This document shows, one piece after another, positions 18,023 through 26,913 of a DNA stretch of 64,000 nucleotides. The stretch comes from Hyphomicrobiales bacterium (lineage in GTDB: Bacteria; Pseudomonadota; Alphaproteobacteria; Rhizobiales; Rhizobiaceae), in contig UBJR01000009.1 of the NCBI GenBank assembly GCA_900465675.1, forward strand, positions 682,001-746,000. Reading direction: 5' to 3'. The position numbers were made by a program, and so were the translations under genes. Numbering within the stretch: the first letter of the stretch is position 1; each line of letters starts with the position of its first letter. The notes below the pieces were generated by a model. It was given only the letters and a program-made list of their open reading frames with translations. It was not told the origin of the DNA and ran no database searches.

Positions 18023-18051
18023 GCCGGCGTTATCGCAACGCCGGCAATTTT
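18023..18051 (+). terminator. Rho-independent terminator of ychF
   Basis: A perfect 9-bp stem, GCCGGCGTT and AACGCCGGC, with a 5-base loop, then AATTTT. It overlaps the final codons of the convergent gene ending at 18030, so that protein's C-terminal residues are encoded inside the hairpin. Confidence 0.8.
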
Positions 18052-19151
18052 GCCTGCAGGCCGAGCGGCAGCCTACCGACGATGGCGCGGCGCAACGGCA
18101 GCCAGCTCATACCGATCAGCAGCACGAAAATTCCGATAGTGACGAGCTCTGCGGACAGCAAGCCGTCCATCCGCATATTGCTGTGCTGCAGGATTGCGCT
18201 GAGCGCGACACCCAATGAAAGCAGGCCGGACGTGACGAACGCGCGACGGTCGATGATCAGCCCAATGGCCATCATGCCAAGGACGATAGCAACCACGACA
18301 GCCGGTCCGGTGTAGTTATCGACGTCATTCGCGGTCACGCCAAGCAGCAGGAAGCCCAACAACATCGTTCCATAGAGAAGCGCCGGCGCCGTCACGAGAT
18401 GCATCCAGAAAGCAACGTCAGAACTGCGCGTCACCCGCTCGCGATCCCTGAGATCGAACGACATGGCAACCGCGAACATGAAAATCACGCAGACGAAGAA
18501 GATGCTGACGGTCTGATATCGTATGGAGCCTGTTGCATCGTGCCACCCGGCCGCAGGCGCCATGAAAGCCAAAACGCCTGCGAGGAACACGAGGAAGAGC
18601 GAGATCAAAAGCGCCGCGAGGGCTATTGGTACACGATAGCGCCAATGAAACAGCGCCAGTAGCGGCGGAAAAGGCACGAGCAACAGGAACGCGCCCAAAG
18701 ACGGATACGGGTGGATGTATCTCTGCTCCAGTCCGAGAGAGGGTTCCGTGGTCAATAGCATGACTGAAGCTCCTATCCAGAGCACCGTCGCGACGGTAAG
18801 CGCGACGGCTGGAAGCGCTAGCCTCTGGCGGCGAACAAATATTTCGGCAAAAATGATGATCGCAGGCAGGGTTGCATAGACGGAACCCACCCCGCCGAAG
18901 CCGAGAAGCGCAACGATGATGCCGATCGTGATGAGAATGTCATGAAAACCGCGAACGAACCTGGGCGCCTCGCTATCTTCCAGCGGGTTGGCGGCATCTC
19001 GTCGGCGTTTCGCCAGCAGTTGCTCTCCCCCCGCGGTCGGCTCGGCCGCTGCAAGTCTTTGGCCGAGATAGGAAAACAACGTCTGCGCCTGGGTTTCGGT
19101 GATGATGCCGTCTTCGGTTGCGCCCTGCAGCGCCGTCTCCAGATTGCTCAT
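18030..19151 (-). CDS. Polytopic membrane protein, possibly DUF2157-like
   Basis: A 373-residue protein. Residues 1-70 are soluble and contain the pattern GIITETQAQTLFSYL, resembling the short helical N-terminus of DUF2157-type proteins. From about residue 68 to the end there are roughly ten hydrophobic segments. No catalytic motif is visible and the function is unknown. ATG 19151 was chosen because GCGGGAT lies just upstream; ATG 19157 is a near alternative. The last codons form part of the ychF terminator. Confidence 0.65.
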   Translation of the reverse strand: MSNLETALQGATEDGIITETQAQTLFSYLGQRLAAAEPTAGGEQLLAKRRRDAANPLEDSEAPRFVRGFHDILITIGIIVALLGFGGVGSVYATLPAIIIFAEIFVRRQRLALPAVALTVATVLWIGASVMLLTTEPSLGLEQRYIHPYPSLGAFLLLVPFPPLLALFHWRYRVPIALAALLISLFLVFLAGVLAFMAPAAGWHDATGSIRYQTVSIFFVCVIFMFAVAMSFDLRDRERVTRSSDVAFWMHLVTAPALLYGTMLLGFLLLGVTANDVDNYTGPAVVVAIVLGMMAIGLIIDRRAFVTSGLLSLGVALSAILQHSNMRMDGLLSAELVTIGIFVLLIGMSWLPLRRAIVGRLPLGLQAKLPALR

Positions 19152-19324
19152 GAACATCCCGCATCGTTGAATACAGCCCATGAAGATCACAGGATCATTT
19201 CGCAATCAATAGGCGAAAAGCCCGGTGATCCTGTGCCTGATGTTCCCGTCTCCAAGTCTGAAAAGACTTGCACTCCCGACACCTCACATGCCATCTGCGA
19301 AGGCAGGGACTGACGAGGCCTGCA

Positions 19325-19795
19325 ATGAACAACCAGAAACTGAGCTATGAAGATTTCGCGCCGGGCCGCAGCTTCCCGCTCGGCCCGATCCCTGTAACAT
19401 CAGAAGAGATCATCGAATTCGCCACCGAATTCGATCCGCAGCCGATGCATATGTCCGAAGCTGGTGGCAAGGCGAGCATCCTCGGCGGCCTCGCAGCATC
19501 CGGCTGGCACACGTCGGCCCTGTTCATGCGGATGATGGCTGAAGGTTATCTGCTGAACTCCTATTCGCAGGGGGCCCCCGGCATCGACATCATGGAATGG
19601 AAGAAGCCGGTGCTATCTGGCGATACGCTCTCAGGACGCTCGATCGTGCTCGAATCCCGCCTTATGCGCTCGCGGCCCGGCATCGGTATTGCGCGTTTCA
19701 AGCACGAGATCGAAAACCAGCGCGGTGAGCTCGTCTGCTATTCGGAGAACTGGATCATGTTCAGCACCCGCGAAGCGGCGGAGGCACGCCCATGA
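19325..19795 (+). CDS. MaoC-family hot-dog dehydratase (first of pair)
   Basis: A 156-residue hot-dog protein. The hydratase motif region reads IEFATEFDPQPMHMSE (the Asp and His of the R-hydratase dyad) followed by GGLAASGWHTSALFMRM. Proteins of this kind hydrate enoyl-CoA-type substrates. Its stop overlaps the start of a second MaoC gene by ATGA, so the two products may form a heteromeric hydratase. Substrate unknown. Confidence 0.88.
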   Translation: MNNQKLSYEDFAPGRSFPLGPIPVTSEEIIEFATEFDPQPMHMSEAGGKASILGGLAASGWHTSALFMRMMAEGYLLNSYSQGAPGIDIMEWKKPVLSGDTLSGRSIVLESRLMRSRPGIGIARFKHEIENQRGELVCYSENWIMFSTREAAEARP

Positions 19796-20259
19796 GGATG
19801 ACCGAGCTCTATGCCATTGGCCAGAAGGTCGAGATCGGCAGCTACACCTTCACCGAGGAGCGCATCGTCCACTTCGCCACCCGTTTCGATCCGCAGCGAT
19901 TTCATGTCGACCGCGAGGCCGCCAAGGACACGCTGTTCGGCGATCTCTGCGCCTCCGGCTGGCACAATTGCGCCGCCTGGATGCGCACCTTCCTGGATTA
20001 CTGGATGGCGCAAAGCGTCCGCCTGGCCAAGGAGGGGCTCGCCGCCCCGAAGCTAGGCCCCTCGCCCGGCTTCGAAAAGCTGCAATGGCTGAAGCCCGTC
20101 TTCGTCGACGAGACGGTCGCCTATTCGGTGACCTTCCTGTCCAGCCGCCCGCTGGCATCACGCCCGGGCTGGCACCTGAACAAGATCCTCAACGAAGGCA
20201 TCAATCAGGACGGCATCCCGGTGATCCGCTTCGAAAGCAGCGTCCTCGAATTCGAATAG
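19792..20259 (+). CDS. MaoC-family hot-dog dehydratase (second of pair)
   Basis: A 155-residue paralogue of the preceding protein, with VHFATRFDPQRFHVDREAA at the active-site strand and CASGWHNCAAWMRTF after it. It starts inside the stop codon region of the first gene (19792-19795), indicating coupled translation and a probable 1:1 complex. It converges with apt, whose stop is 13 bases away. Confidence 0.88.
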   Translation: MRMTELYAIGQKVEIGSYTFTEERIVHFATRFDPQRFHVDREAAKDTLFGDLCASGWHNCAAWMRTFLDYWMAQSVRLAKEGLAAPKLGPSPGFEKLQWLKPVFVDETVAYSVTFLSSRPLASRPGWHLNKILNEGINQDGIPVIRFESSVLEFE

Positions 20260-20272
20260 GACAAGCCGGGCG

Positions 20273-20815
20273 TCAGTGCCCGGCAAACTCCACCAGCGTG
20301 TGAACGTCGACCCCGAGCTCTTCGAGCTTCTTGCGGCCGCCAAGATCCGGCAGGTCGATCACGAAGCAGGCGCCGACGACTTCAGCGCCGATCTGACGCA
20401 GCAGCTTCGTCGCGCCGACAGCTGTGCCCCCGGTCGCGATCAGATCGTCGACAAGAATCACCTTCTCGCCCGGCTGCACCGCATCGCGATGCATCTCCAT
20501 TTCATCGACGCCATATTCCAGGCTGTAGGCGATCCGCACCGTCTCATGCGGCAGCTTGCCCTTCTTGCGGATCGGCACGAAGCCTGCGGACAGCTGGTGG
20601 GCCACGGCGCCGCCGAGAATGAAGCCGCGAGCCTCCATGCCGGCGATCTTGTCGACCTTCAGACCGGCATAGGGCTGCACCAGCTCATCAACGGCGCGGC
20701 GGAAGGCGCGCGGATTGCCGAGCAGCGTGGTGATGTCGCGAAAGATGATGCCGGGCTTCGGATAATCGGCGATGGAGCGAATGCTGGCGGCAAGCTCCGA
20801 GGCAACGTTGTTCAT
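20273..20815 (-). CDS. apt: Adenine phosphoribosyltransferase
   Basis: A 180-residue type I phosphoribosyltransferase that salvages adenine to AMP with PRPP. Motifs are [14 protein letters not shown] near the N-terminus, [17 protein letters not shown], and the PRPP loop [17 protein letters not shown] 20815 gives the normal family length. A terminator at 20884-20912 separates it from petC, so it must have its own promoter in the 117 bases upstream. Confidence 0.97.
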   Translation of the reverse strand: MNNVASELAASIRSIADYPKPGIIFRDITTLLGNPRAFRRAVDELVQPYAGLKVDKIAGMEARGFILGGAVAHQLSAGFVPIRKKGKLPHETVRIAYSLEYGVDEMEMHRDAVQPGEKVILVDDLIATGGTAVGATKLLRQIGAEVVGACFVIDLPDLGGRKKLEELGVDVHTLVEFAGH

Positions 20816-20883
20816 GGAAAGTCCGTCTGTCTGCGAGGGCACAAAGAGGCTGCACCCTATCAATTGCCATTCCCGGAACCAAC

Positions 20884-20912
20884 AAAAAAGGCGGCCCGGA
20901 GGCCGCCTTTTG
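20884..20912 (-). terminator. Rho-independent terminator of petABC
   Basis: GGCGGCC and GGCCGCC arms with a 4-base loop. On the minus strand it is followed by six T residues, 21 bases after the petC stop. Confidence 0.9.
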
Positions 20913-20932
20913 CTTATTCGAACGAGAACCGC

Positions 20933-21814
20933 TTAGTGGTCCTTGCTGGCATAGACCGAGCGCTTCGTCAGATAGATGAGACCCGAGAAGATCAGCAGGA
21001 AGATCATCACCATGAAACCAGTGCGCTTGCGCTCTTCGAGATGCGGCTCGGCAGCCCACATCAGGAAGGCCGAAACGTCGCGCGAATACTGATCCACGGT
21101 CTGCGGCGAACCATCGTCATAGGTGACCTGGTCGTCGGAGAGCGGCTTCGGCATGGCGAAAGCGGCAGCGGCGTGGAAGTAGGGGTTATAGTGGGCACCA
21201 GCCGGAACCTGGAAGCCAGCCGGCGGATCCTGGTAGCCCGTCAGCAGCGAGTGGATGTAATCTGGGCCGCTTTCCTGGTACTGCGTGAAGATGTCGAAGA
21301 CGAACTGCGGGAAACCACGCTCGACTTCGCGTGCCTTGGCGAGCAGCGACATATCCGGCGGGGCAGCACCGTTGTTGGAGGCCGCAGCCGCTTCCGGGTT
21401 CGGATATGGCGACGGGAAATGGTCGGACGGAACAGCCTTGCGGGTGAACATCTCACCGCTGGCGTCAGGGCCGTCCTGCACTTCGTAATTGGCCGCGAAT
21501 GCCTTCACCTGCGCATCCGAGTAACCGAGATTGCTCAGCATGCGGAACGGGACGAGGTTCATCGAGTGGCAGGCGGAACAGACTTCGGTATAAACCTTCA
21601 GACCGCGCTGCAGCTGACCCTTGTCATAGTGACCGAAGGGGCCGGCAAAGCTCCACTTTTCCTCGGTCGGCTCCTTCAGGGGATAATGAGGCGTCGCCTC
21701 CTCGTGATGAGCAGGCGCTGCGCCAGCCGCGGGCGCCGCGTCTTCGGCAAGAGCAGCACCGGCGAAGGTGGCTGCAATTGCGAGCGACAGAATGCTTGTA
21801 ACAAGCTTTTTCAT
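20933..21814 (-). CDS. petC: Cytochrome c1 subunit of the bc1 complex
   Basis: A 293-residue c-type cytochrome. It has a Sec signal peptide (1-22, AGAALAE), an Ala/Pro/His-rich spacer, the haem-attachment motif CSACH (about 62-66), a later Met ligand region and a C-terminal membrane anchor (MIFLLIFSGLIYLTKR). It passes electrons from the Rieske protein to soluble or membrane cytochrome c. In some alphaproteobacteria cytochrome b and c1 come from one polyprotein; here petB and petC are separate reading frames with a 25-base gap. Confidence 0.97.
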   Translation of the reverse strand: MKKLVTSILSLAIAATFAGAALAEDAAPAAGAAPAHHEEATPHYPLKEPTEEKWSFAGPFGHYDKGQLQRGLKVYTEVCSACHSMNLVPFRMLSNLGYSDAQVKAFAANYEVQDGPDASGEMFTRKAVPSDHFPSPYPNPEAAAASNNGAAPPDMSLLAKAREVERGFPQFVFDIFTQYQESGPDYIHSLLTGYQDPPAGFQVPAGAHYNPYFHAAAAFAMPKPLSDDQVTYDDGSPQTVDQYSRDVSAFLMWAAEPHLEERKRTGFMVMIFLLIFSGLIYLTKRSVYASKDH

Positions 21815-21839
21815 GTTTTTAATTCCTTCCGCCGCTCGG

Positions 21840-23105
21840 TTATGCCTTGGCCGCAGACTTGTTCTTCTTCTCAAGCACCGCTTCGGTGATCGAGTTCGGA
21901 ACGCGCAGCGGTGTCTCGACAAGACCCAGCACCGGCATCGCCACCAGGAAGAAGGCGAAGTAGAGGAGCGTGCAAATCTGCGAGATGGTGGTGAAGAGAC
22001 CTTCCGCCGGCTGGGAACCAAGCCAGCCGAGGATGATCGCGTTGATCACGAACAGCCAGTAGAACAGCTTGTACCACGGACGGTAGACGGCCGAACGGAC
22101 CTTCGAGGTATCGAGCCAGGGCAGGAAGAACAGCACGATGATCGCGCCGAACATCACCAGAACGCCGCCGAGCTTCGAGTCGATCGGGCCGACATTGAAG
22201 GTAATCGAGCGCAGCATCGCGTAGAACGGCAGGAAGTACCATTCCGGAACGATGTGAGCAGGCGTCTTCAACGGGTCAGCCGGGATGTAGTTGTCGGCGT
22301 GGCCGAGGAAGTTCGGCAGGTAGAAGACGAAATAGGCGTAAACCAGCAGGAAGATCGAAACGCCGAGCGCATCCTTGAGGGTCGCGTAAGGCGTGAAACG
22401 GACGGTATCCGTCTTCGTCTTGACTTCGACGCCTGTCGGGTTCGTCTGGCCGGTCACGTGCAGTGCCCAGATGTGCAGGATAACAACGCCTGCGATCATG
22501 AAGGGCAGCAGGTAGTGCAGCGAGAAGAAGCGGTTCAGCGTCGGCTGATCAACGGCAAAGCCGCCGAGCAGGAACTGCTGGATCCATTCGCCGACCAGCG
22601 GGAAGGCCGAGAAGAAACCGGTGATAACGGTCGCGCCCCAGAAGGACATCTGACCCCAGGGCAGAACGTAGCCCATGAAGCCGGTTGCCATCATCAGGAG
22701 GTAGATGACGACGCCGAGGATCCAGAGGATTTCGCGCGGTGCCTTGTACGAACCGTAGTAAAGGCCGCGGGCGATGTGCAGGTAAACCGCAACGAAGAAG
22801 AACGATGCGCCGTTGGCGTGCATGTAGCGCAGCAGCCAGCCGTGATTGACGTCACGCATGATCTTTTCAACCGAGTTGAAGGCGATCGACGTGTCGGCGG
22901 CGTAGTGCATGGCAAGCACGATGCCGGTCAGGATCTGAACGATCAGCATGACCGAAAGCATGGCACCGAAGGTATAGGCATAGTTCAGGTTACGCGGAAC
23001 CGGGTATGCAACGAAGCTGTCATAGATCATACGCGGCAGCGGAAGGCGCGCATCGATCCATTTTTCCAAGCCGGTTGATGGCTCGTAGCTGGAATGGCCA
23101 CTCAT
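21840..23105 (-). CDS. petB: Cytochrome b subunit of the bc1 complex
   Basis: A 421-residue polytopic protein with eight or more membrane helices. The quinol-site motif [15 protein letters not shown] is present, as are [18 protein letters not shown] and the paired histidines for haems bL and bH ([10 protein letters not shown] and HANGASFFF regions). It houses quinol oxidation and reduction sites in the inner membrane. It starts 14 bases after petA. Confidence 0.97.
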   Translation of the reverse strand: MSGHSSYEPSTGLEKWIDARLPLPRMIYDSFVAYPVPRNLNYAYTFGAMLSVMLIVQILTGIVLAMHYAADTSIAFNSVEKIMRDVNHGWLLRYMHANGASFFFVAVYLHIARGLYYGSYKAPREILWILGVVIYLLMMATGFMGYVLPWGQMSFWGATVITGFFSAFPLVGEWIQQFLLGGFAVDQPTLNRFFSLHYLLPFMIAGVVILHIWALHVTGQTNPTGVEVKTKTDTVRFTPYATLKDALGVSIFLLVYAYFVFYLPNFLGHADNYIPADPLKTPAHIVPEWYFLPFYAMLRSITFNVGPIDSKLGGVLVMFGAIIVLFFLPWLDTSKVRSAVYRPWYKLFYWLFVINAIILGWLGSQPAEGLFTTISQICTLLYFAFFLVAMPVLGLVETPLRVPNSITEAVLEKKNKSAAKA

Positions 23106-23119
23106 GTATCAGTCTCCCC

Positions 23120-23698
23120 TCAACCGATCTTGATCTTAGTGTCGGACACGAACGAAAAGGTCGGAATAGCCAGATTCTGCGGCGCAGGGCCTTTACGGAT
23201 ACGGCCGGCCGTATCGTAGACAGAACCATGGCAGGGACAGAACCAACCGTTGTATTCGCCGGCCTGGCCGAGCGGAACGCAACCGAGGTGCGTACAGGTA
23301 CCGATCATGACGATCCAGTTTTCCTTGTCCTTGCCGCCGGAGCGATCGACGCCGGTTGCCTGCGCGTCTGGCGGCAGGTTTGCGTTGCGCGCGACCGGGT
23401 CCTTGAGGTCGGCCAGCGGCGTATCCGCAGCCGCCTTCACTTCTTCCGGGGTACGATTGCGGATGAAGATCGGCTTGCCGCGCCACTTGACCGTCAGCGA
23501 CATGCCGGGCGTCAGGCTCGTCACGTCGACTTCGATCGAAGCCAGTGCCAGTGTCGAGGCGTCCGGCCGCATCTGGTCGATGAACGGCCATGCGACGGAA
23601 ACGGCGCCGACAGCACCCGCCATACCAGTGGTGAGATATAGGAAATCACGGCGAGTGGGCTCTGATGAAGCCCCGCTTGTCGTATCGTGTTCGCTCAC
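23120..23698 (-). CDS. petA: Rieske iron-sulfur subunit of the bc1 complex
   Basis: A 192-residue protein starting at GTG 23698 behind GAGGATG. A twin-arginine-type signal anchor, TRRDFLYLTTG, is followed by a membrane helix (about 20-40). The [2Fe-2S] ligands are in CTHLGC and CPCHGS, both intact. First gene of petABC. The interval 23699-23938 contains a perfect CCCTTG-A-CAAGGG dyad at 23835-23847; I could not assign a confident promoter. Confidence 0.97.
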   Translation of the reverse strand: MSEHDTTSGASSEPTRRDFLYLTTGMAGAVGAVSVAWPFIDQMRPDASTLALASIEVDVTSLTPGMSLTVKWRGKPIFIRNRTPEEVKAAADTPLADLKDPVARNANLPPDAQATGVDRSGGKDKENWIVMIGTCTHLGCVPLGQAGEYNGWFCPCHGSVYDTAGRIRKGPAPQNLAIPTFSFVSDTKIKIG

Positions 23699-23938
23699 GG
23701 CTAAACCATCCTCTGCGCAATTTTCGCGGAATTCCGCCCTGCCCCTCTCAGCGACGAATCTGTTGAAGACACAATTCGGCCACAGACTCCCCACCAATCC
23801 GGCGCGTTCTATGCTTGATCGCAAATTATGTCTACCCTTGACAAGGGGCTGACGGCACAATGTCGCGGGAAATTTCAGATGAAATTTTCAAGTCAATCCG
23901 TAGGCTTCGCGGGATTGGGGGACGCTGGAGCCTCTGCT

Positions 23939-25840
23939 CTAGACCACCTTGGCCTCACGTCCGCCCGTACCCTCGCCAGCGCCGTCATCGGAGGCGAGGA
24001 ACCCGCCGGACTGCCGGGCCCAGAGTTCGGCATAAAGCCCGCCCTTGGCAATCAGCGCCTCATGCGTGCCTTCCTCGATGATTCGCCCCTGATCGACGAC
24101 AATCAGGCGGTCGAGCGCGGCGATGGTCGAGAGCCGGTGAGCGATCGCCAGCACCGTCTTGCCGTCCATGATGCGGTTGAGGTTCGACTGGATCGCCTCC
24201 TCGACTTCGGAATCGAGCGCCGAAGTGGCTTCGTCGAGCACCAGGATCGGTGCGTCCTTCAGCATCACGCGGGCAATCGCGATGCGCTGACGCTGGCCGC
24301 CGGAAAGCTTGACGCCACGCTCGCCGACATGGGCGTCGAAGCCCTTGCGGCCGTTCTGGTCCTGCAGCCTGCCGATGAAACCCATGGCTTCGGCGCGCTT
24401 CGCCGCCTCGATCAGCTTGCCCTCGCCGGCATCAGGACGGCCGAACAGAATGTTGTCGCGCACCGAGCGGTGCAGCAGCGACGTATCCTGGCTGACGACA
24501 CCGACCTGCATGCGCAGCGTCTCCTGGCGCACGGCGGCGATGTCTTGTCCATCGACGAGAATGCGGCCGCCCTCGACGTCGTACATCCTGAGCAGCAGGT
24601 TCACGAGCGTCGATTTTCCGGCACCTGAACGCCCGACGATACCGACCTTTTCGCCGGGTGCGACTGTCAGCGAGAAGTTATCGATCACACCCTTGCTCTT
24701 GCCGTAGTGAAACGAAACGTTCTCGAAGCGGATGCTCGGCTCGCGGATGACCAGTTCCCTCGCATCCGGCTGATCGACGAGACCGAGGGGCTGAGAAATC
24801 AGCTCCGCGGAGTTCTGGATCGTGCCGAGATTGCGCATGATGCCGTTGAACTGCGTCATCAACCGGCCCAGCAGGAAATTCAGGCGCAGCACCAGCGCCA
24901 GCGAAAAGGCGACGGCGCCGGAGCTTATGAGTCCGCGCAGCCACAGATCTACGCTGAGACCTGCCATGGTGACGATCATCAGGCCCGACAGCAACGCCAT
25001 CGAGGCGCGGACGCCGGTGATGAAGCGCGTGAAGCGCAGCACCGTTTCCTGATAGATGTCGAAGCCCTGCCGCATATAGCGGTCGCTTTCCTCGTCGCGG
25101 GCAAACAGCTTCAGCGTCTGGATATTGCTGTAGGAGTCGACCATGCGGCCGTTCAGCATCGACGCCGCCTCGGCGGTTTCGCGGGAGTGGAAGCGGATGC
25201 GCGGAACGAAATAGCGCGCCAGCACGCCAAAGGCGACGATCCAGAAAAACACCACGGCCGCGAGCGAGAAATCGAGCCTCGCAACCAGCACCAGCGTCGC
25301 AGCCGCATAGATGCCGACGAACCAGACGCTCTCCATCAGCGACGTCACGAGATCGCCGACCGCCTGCCCCGCCGACCAGACCTTGGAAACGATACGGCCG
25401 GAAAAATCGCTCTGGAAGAACTGCAGCGACTGACGCGACACATGCAGATAAGACTGCCAGCGGGCCAGATTGTAGAAGCCCGGCGTGATCACCTGCTGAT
25501 CGACCAGCGCGATCAGGAAGGCGACGACGAAGCGCACGATGCCGATCAGCGCCAGCATGCCGAAGAGCTCAGCGCCGTGATCGCCAAGCAGTTTGCTCCA
25601 GCCGTCTCCGGGCTTGATGGTGCTCAGGATATCGACGAGACGGCCGACGAACCAGAAGAGCGCCGCCTCGATCGCCGCCGACATTCCGCCGAGCACGAGC
25701 ATCGCAATGAAGGGCCATCGTGCCTGGCCGATGTAGAACCAGATGAAACCCAGCGTCGAACGCAGCGGCTGGATATCATCCCGCTGACGGAAGGGGTCGA
25801 TCCAGGTTTCGAACAGGTTGAGAATGGGGCGCAGCAACAT
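23939..25840 (-). CDS. ABC exporter, fused membrane and ATPase domains (first paralogue)
   Basis: A 633-residue half-transporter: six membrane helices (about 35-340), then an ATPase domain with Walker A GRSGAGKSTL, signature LSGGQRQR, Walker B ILVLDEATSALD and the H-loop histidine in IAHRLST. It resembles MsbA/multidrug half-transporters. A paralogue on the same strand lies at 26914-28770, and both share unusual ends (RQSGGFLA), so a heterodimer is possible. ATG 25840 starts the first cytoplasmic segment; the frame stays open upstream to 26044 but would run into the divergent gene's promoter region. Confidence 0.93.
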   Translation of the reverse strand: MLLRPILNLFETWIDPFRQRDDIQPLRSTLGFIWFYIGQARWPFIAMLVLGGMSAAIEAALFWFVGRLVDILSTIKPGDGWSKLLGDHGAELFGMLALIGIVRFVVAFLIALVDQQVITPGFYNLARWQSYLHVSRQSLQFFQSDFSGRIVSKVWSAGQAVGDLVTSLMESVWFVGIYAAATLVLVARLDFSLAAVVFFWIVAFGVLARYFVPRIRFHSRETAEAASMLNGRMVDSYSNIQTLKLFARDEESDRYMRQGFDIYQETVLRFTRFITGVRASMALLSGLMIVTMAGLSVDLWLRGLISSGAVAFSLALVLRLNFLLGRLMTQFNGIMRNLGTIQNSAELISQPLGLVDQPDARELVIREPSIRFENVSFHYGKSKGVIDNFSLTVAPGEKVGIVGRSGAGKSTLVNLLLRMYDVEGGRILVDGQDIAAVRQETLRMQVGVVSQDTSLLHRSVRDNILFGRPDAGEGKLIEAAKRAEAMGFIGRLQDQNGRKGFDAHVGERGVKLSGGQRQRIAIARVMLKDAPILVLDEATSALDSEVEEAIQSNLNRIMDGKTVLAIAHRLSTIAALDRLIVVDQGRIIEEGTHEALIAKGGLYAELWARQSGGFLASDDGAGEGTGGREAKVV

Positions 25841-26004
25841 GATTGCCGATATAGGCAAAAACCCCGGACCGGCAAAGAGTAACGGCGGCTGACACAACCT
25901 TATATTTTGGTAATATTCGATAATATCGGCGTGAGGCGTGTTGAATGCCGCTGACCTAGCCACAATCTCGGAGTACAATCGACGCTCAACGGAGACATCC
26001 AGGC

Positions 26005-26235
26005 ATGGAAACGAAAATGCTGAGAGTGCATATTCCGCTTCCAATTGCGGAAAGGCTGATGGCCGCCGCCGAACATCTCGGGATCGAGCACGACGCGATC
26101 GTCAGCGAGGCCGTCGCCGTATGGCTGGAGCGAGAAGAGGAACGCCGCCTGCTCGACCTGCGCACGCTTGCCAGCGCCAACACCATGTTCATCGTCGAGA
26201 CCCACCGCATCCGCGACTGGGCGGATAGCCTTTAG
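26005..26235 (+). CDS. Small ribbon-helix-helix-like protein, possible orphan antitoxin
   Basis: A 76-residue protein with a strand LRVHIPLPIAERL followed by two helices (LMAAAEHLGIEHDAIVSEAVAVWLEREEE), the pattern of CopG/RHH DNA-binding proteins. A GGAGA site lies 9 bases before ATG 26005. No toxin overlaps it, because the downstream HigBA-like pair has its own promoter and antitoxin. It may be a remnant of another toxin-antitoxin pair or a stand-alone repressor. Confidence 0.6.
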   Translation: METKMLRVHIPLPIAERLMAAAEHLGIEHDAIVSEAVAVWLEREEERRLLDLRTLASANTMFIVETHRIRDWADSL

Positions 26236-26244
26236 GCGTCGCAC

Positions 26245-26279
26245 TTGAAAATTCAGTTTTGTGATTTATAAATCACAAA
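26245..26279 (+). promoter_or_regulatory. HigBA-like promoter with perfect palindrome over the -10
   Basis: TTGAAA (26245-26250), 16 bases, TATAAA (26267-26272). A perfect 22-bp palindrome covers 26258-26279 (half-site TTTGTGATTTA), centred on the -10. Transcription should begin near 26279, about four bases before the toxin ATG, leaving no room for a ribosome binding site. Confidence 0.75.
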
Positions 26280-26282
26280 CCG

Positions 26283-26588
26283 ATGATCAGACTTTCGCAA
26301 ACCGATATCTATCGAAAATGGGAGCAAAAGCTGAGGGACAAGCGCGCTCGTGCGGCTATCGCTGCCAGATTGACGCGGTTGAGCTATGGCCTCACGGGCG
26401 ATGTAGAGCCGGTTGGCGACGGCGTCAGCGAGTTGCGCATTCATTACGGGCCGGGCTACCGGCTCTATATCACCTGGCGCGGCAAAGAGCTGATCATTCT
26501 TCTCTGTGGAGGAGACAAGAGTTCGCAGAGCCGCGACATAGCGCTTGCCAAGAGGCTTGCGCGCGAACTGGACGAGAACGATGGCTGA
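26283..26588 (+). CDS. RelE/HigB-like toxin (addiction-module killer protein)
   Basis: A 101-residue basic protein of the HigB/phage Gp49-like group. The central block AAIAARLTRLSYGLTGDVEPVGDGVSELRIHYGPGYRLYI is typical, with GKELIILLCGGDKSSQSRDIALAKRLA at the end. Such toxins cut mRNA on the ribosome. Toxin precedes antitoxin, as in higBA, and overlaps it by 8 bases. There is no Shine-Dalgarno site before ATG 26283. Confidence 0.9.
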   Translation: MIRLSQTDIYRKWEQKLRDKRARAAIAARLTRLSYGLTGDVEPVGDGVSELRIHYGPGYRLYITWRGKELIILLCGGDKSSQSRDIALAKRLARELDENDG

Positions 26589-26871
26589 GAAATTACACGA
26601 TTACGATCCGGCGGATGCGCTGACCTCGGACGAGGCGATCGACGAATTCATGAAGGACGCGTTTGAAAGCAGAGACGCGGGCTATATCGCCCATGCGCTC
26701 GGCATCGTCGCAAGGTCGCGCGGGATGAGCGAAATCGCCAAGGAGACGGGTTTGGCACGCGAAGCACTCTACCGTTCCTTCGCCGAAGATGGGAACCCGA
26801 CGCTGAAGACGGTCCTGGCGGTGATGCAATCGCTGGGCTTGGAACTCACCGCAAAACGCCATACCGCCTAA
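26581..26871 (+). CDS. HigA-like antitoxin with HTH domain
   Basis: A 96-residue protein of the addiction-module antidote family. The N-terminal part (LHDYDPADALTSDEAIDEFMKDAF) is the family start, and an HTH (SEIAKETGLAREALYRSF, then NPTLKTVLAVMQSLGLEL) ends the protein. It overlaps the toxin gene, so its ribosome binding site lies inside the toxin's coding sequence. It presumably binds the 26258-26279 palindrome. A bidirectional terminator follows. Confidence 0.9.
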   Translation: MAEKLHDYDPADALTSDEAIDEFMKDAFESRDAGYIAHALGIVARSRGMSEIAKETGLAREALYRSFAEDGNPTLKTVLAVMQSLGLELTAKRHTA

Positions 26872-26873
26872 GC

Positions 26874-26908
26874 AAAAGCCCTCCCGGCTTCCGCCGGAAG
26901 GGCTTTCT
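26874..26908. terminator. Bidirectional terminator between antitoxin and ABC exporter
   Basis: AAAGCCCT (26875-26882) and AGGGCTTT (26899-26906) with additional CCGG pairing inside, with short A and T runs on either side. It serves the convergent genes ending at 26871 and 26914. Confidence 0.75.
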
Positions 26909-26913
26909 CATTT

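Noticed and set aside
20276..23078. Plus-strand frames of 537 and 436 codons across apt, petC and petB
   Set aside because: They are reverse-frame shadows of conserved respiratory genes; no ribosome binding site or recognisable domain.
23835..23847. CCCTTG-A-CAAGGG dyad in the petABC upstream region as a promoter
   Set aside because: It contains a CTTGAC-like string, but no matching -10 at proper spacing toward petA, so no promoter was called.
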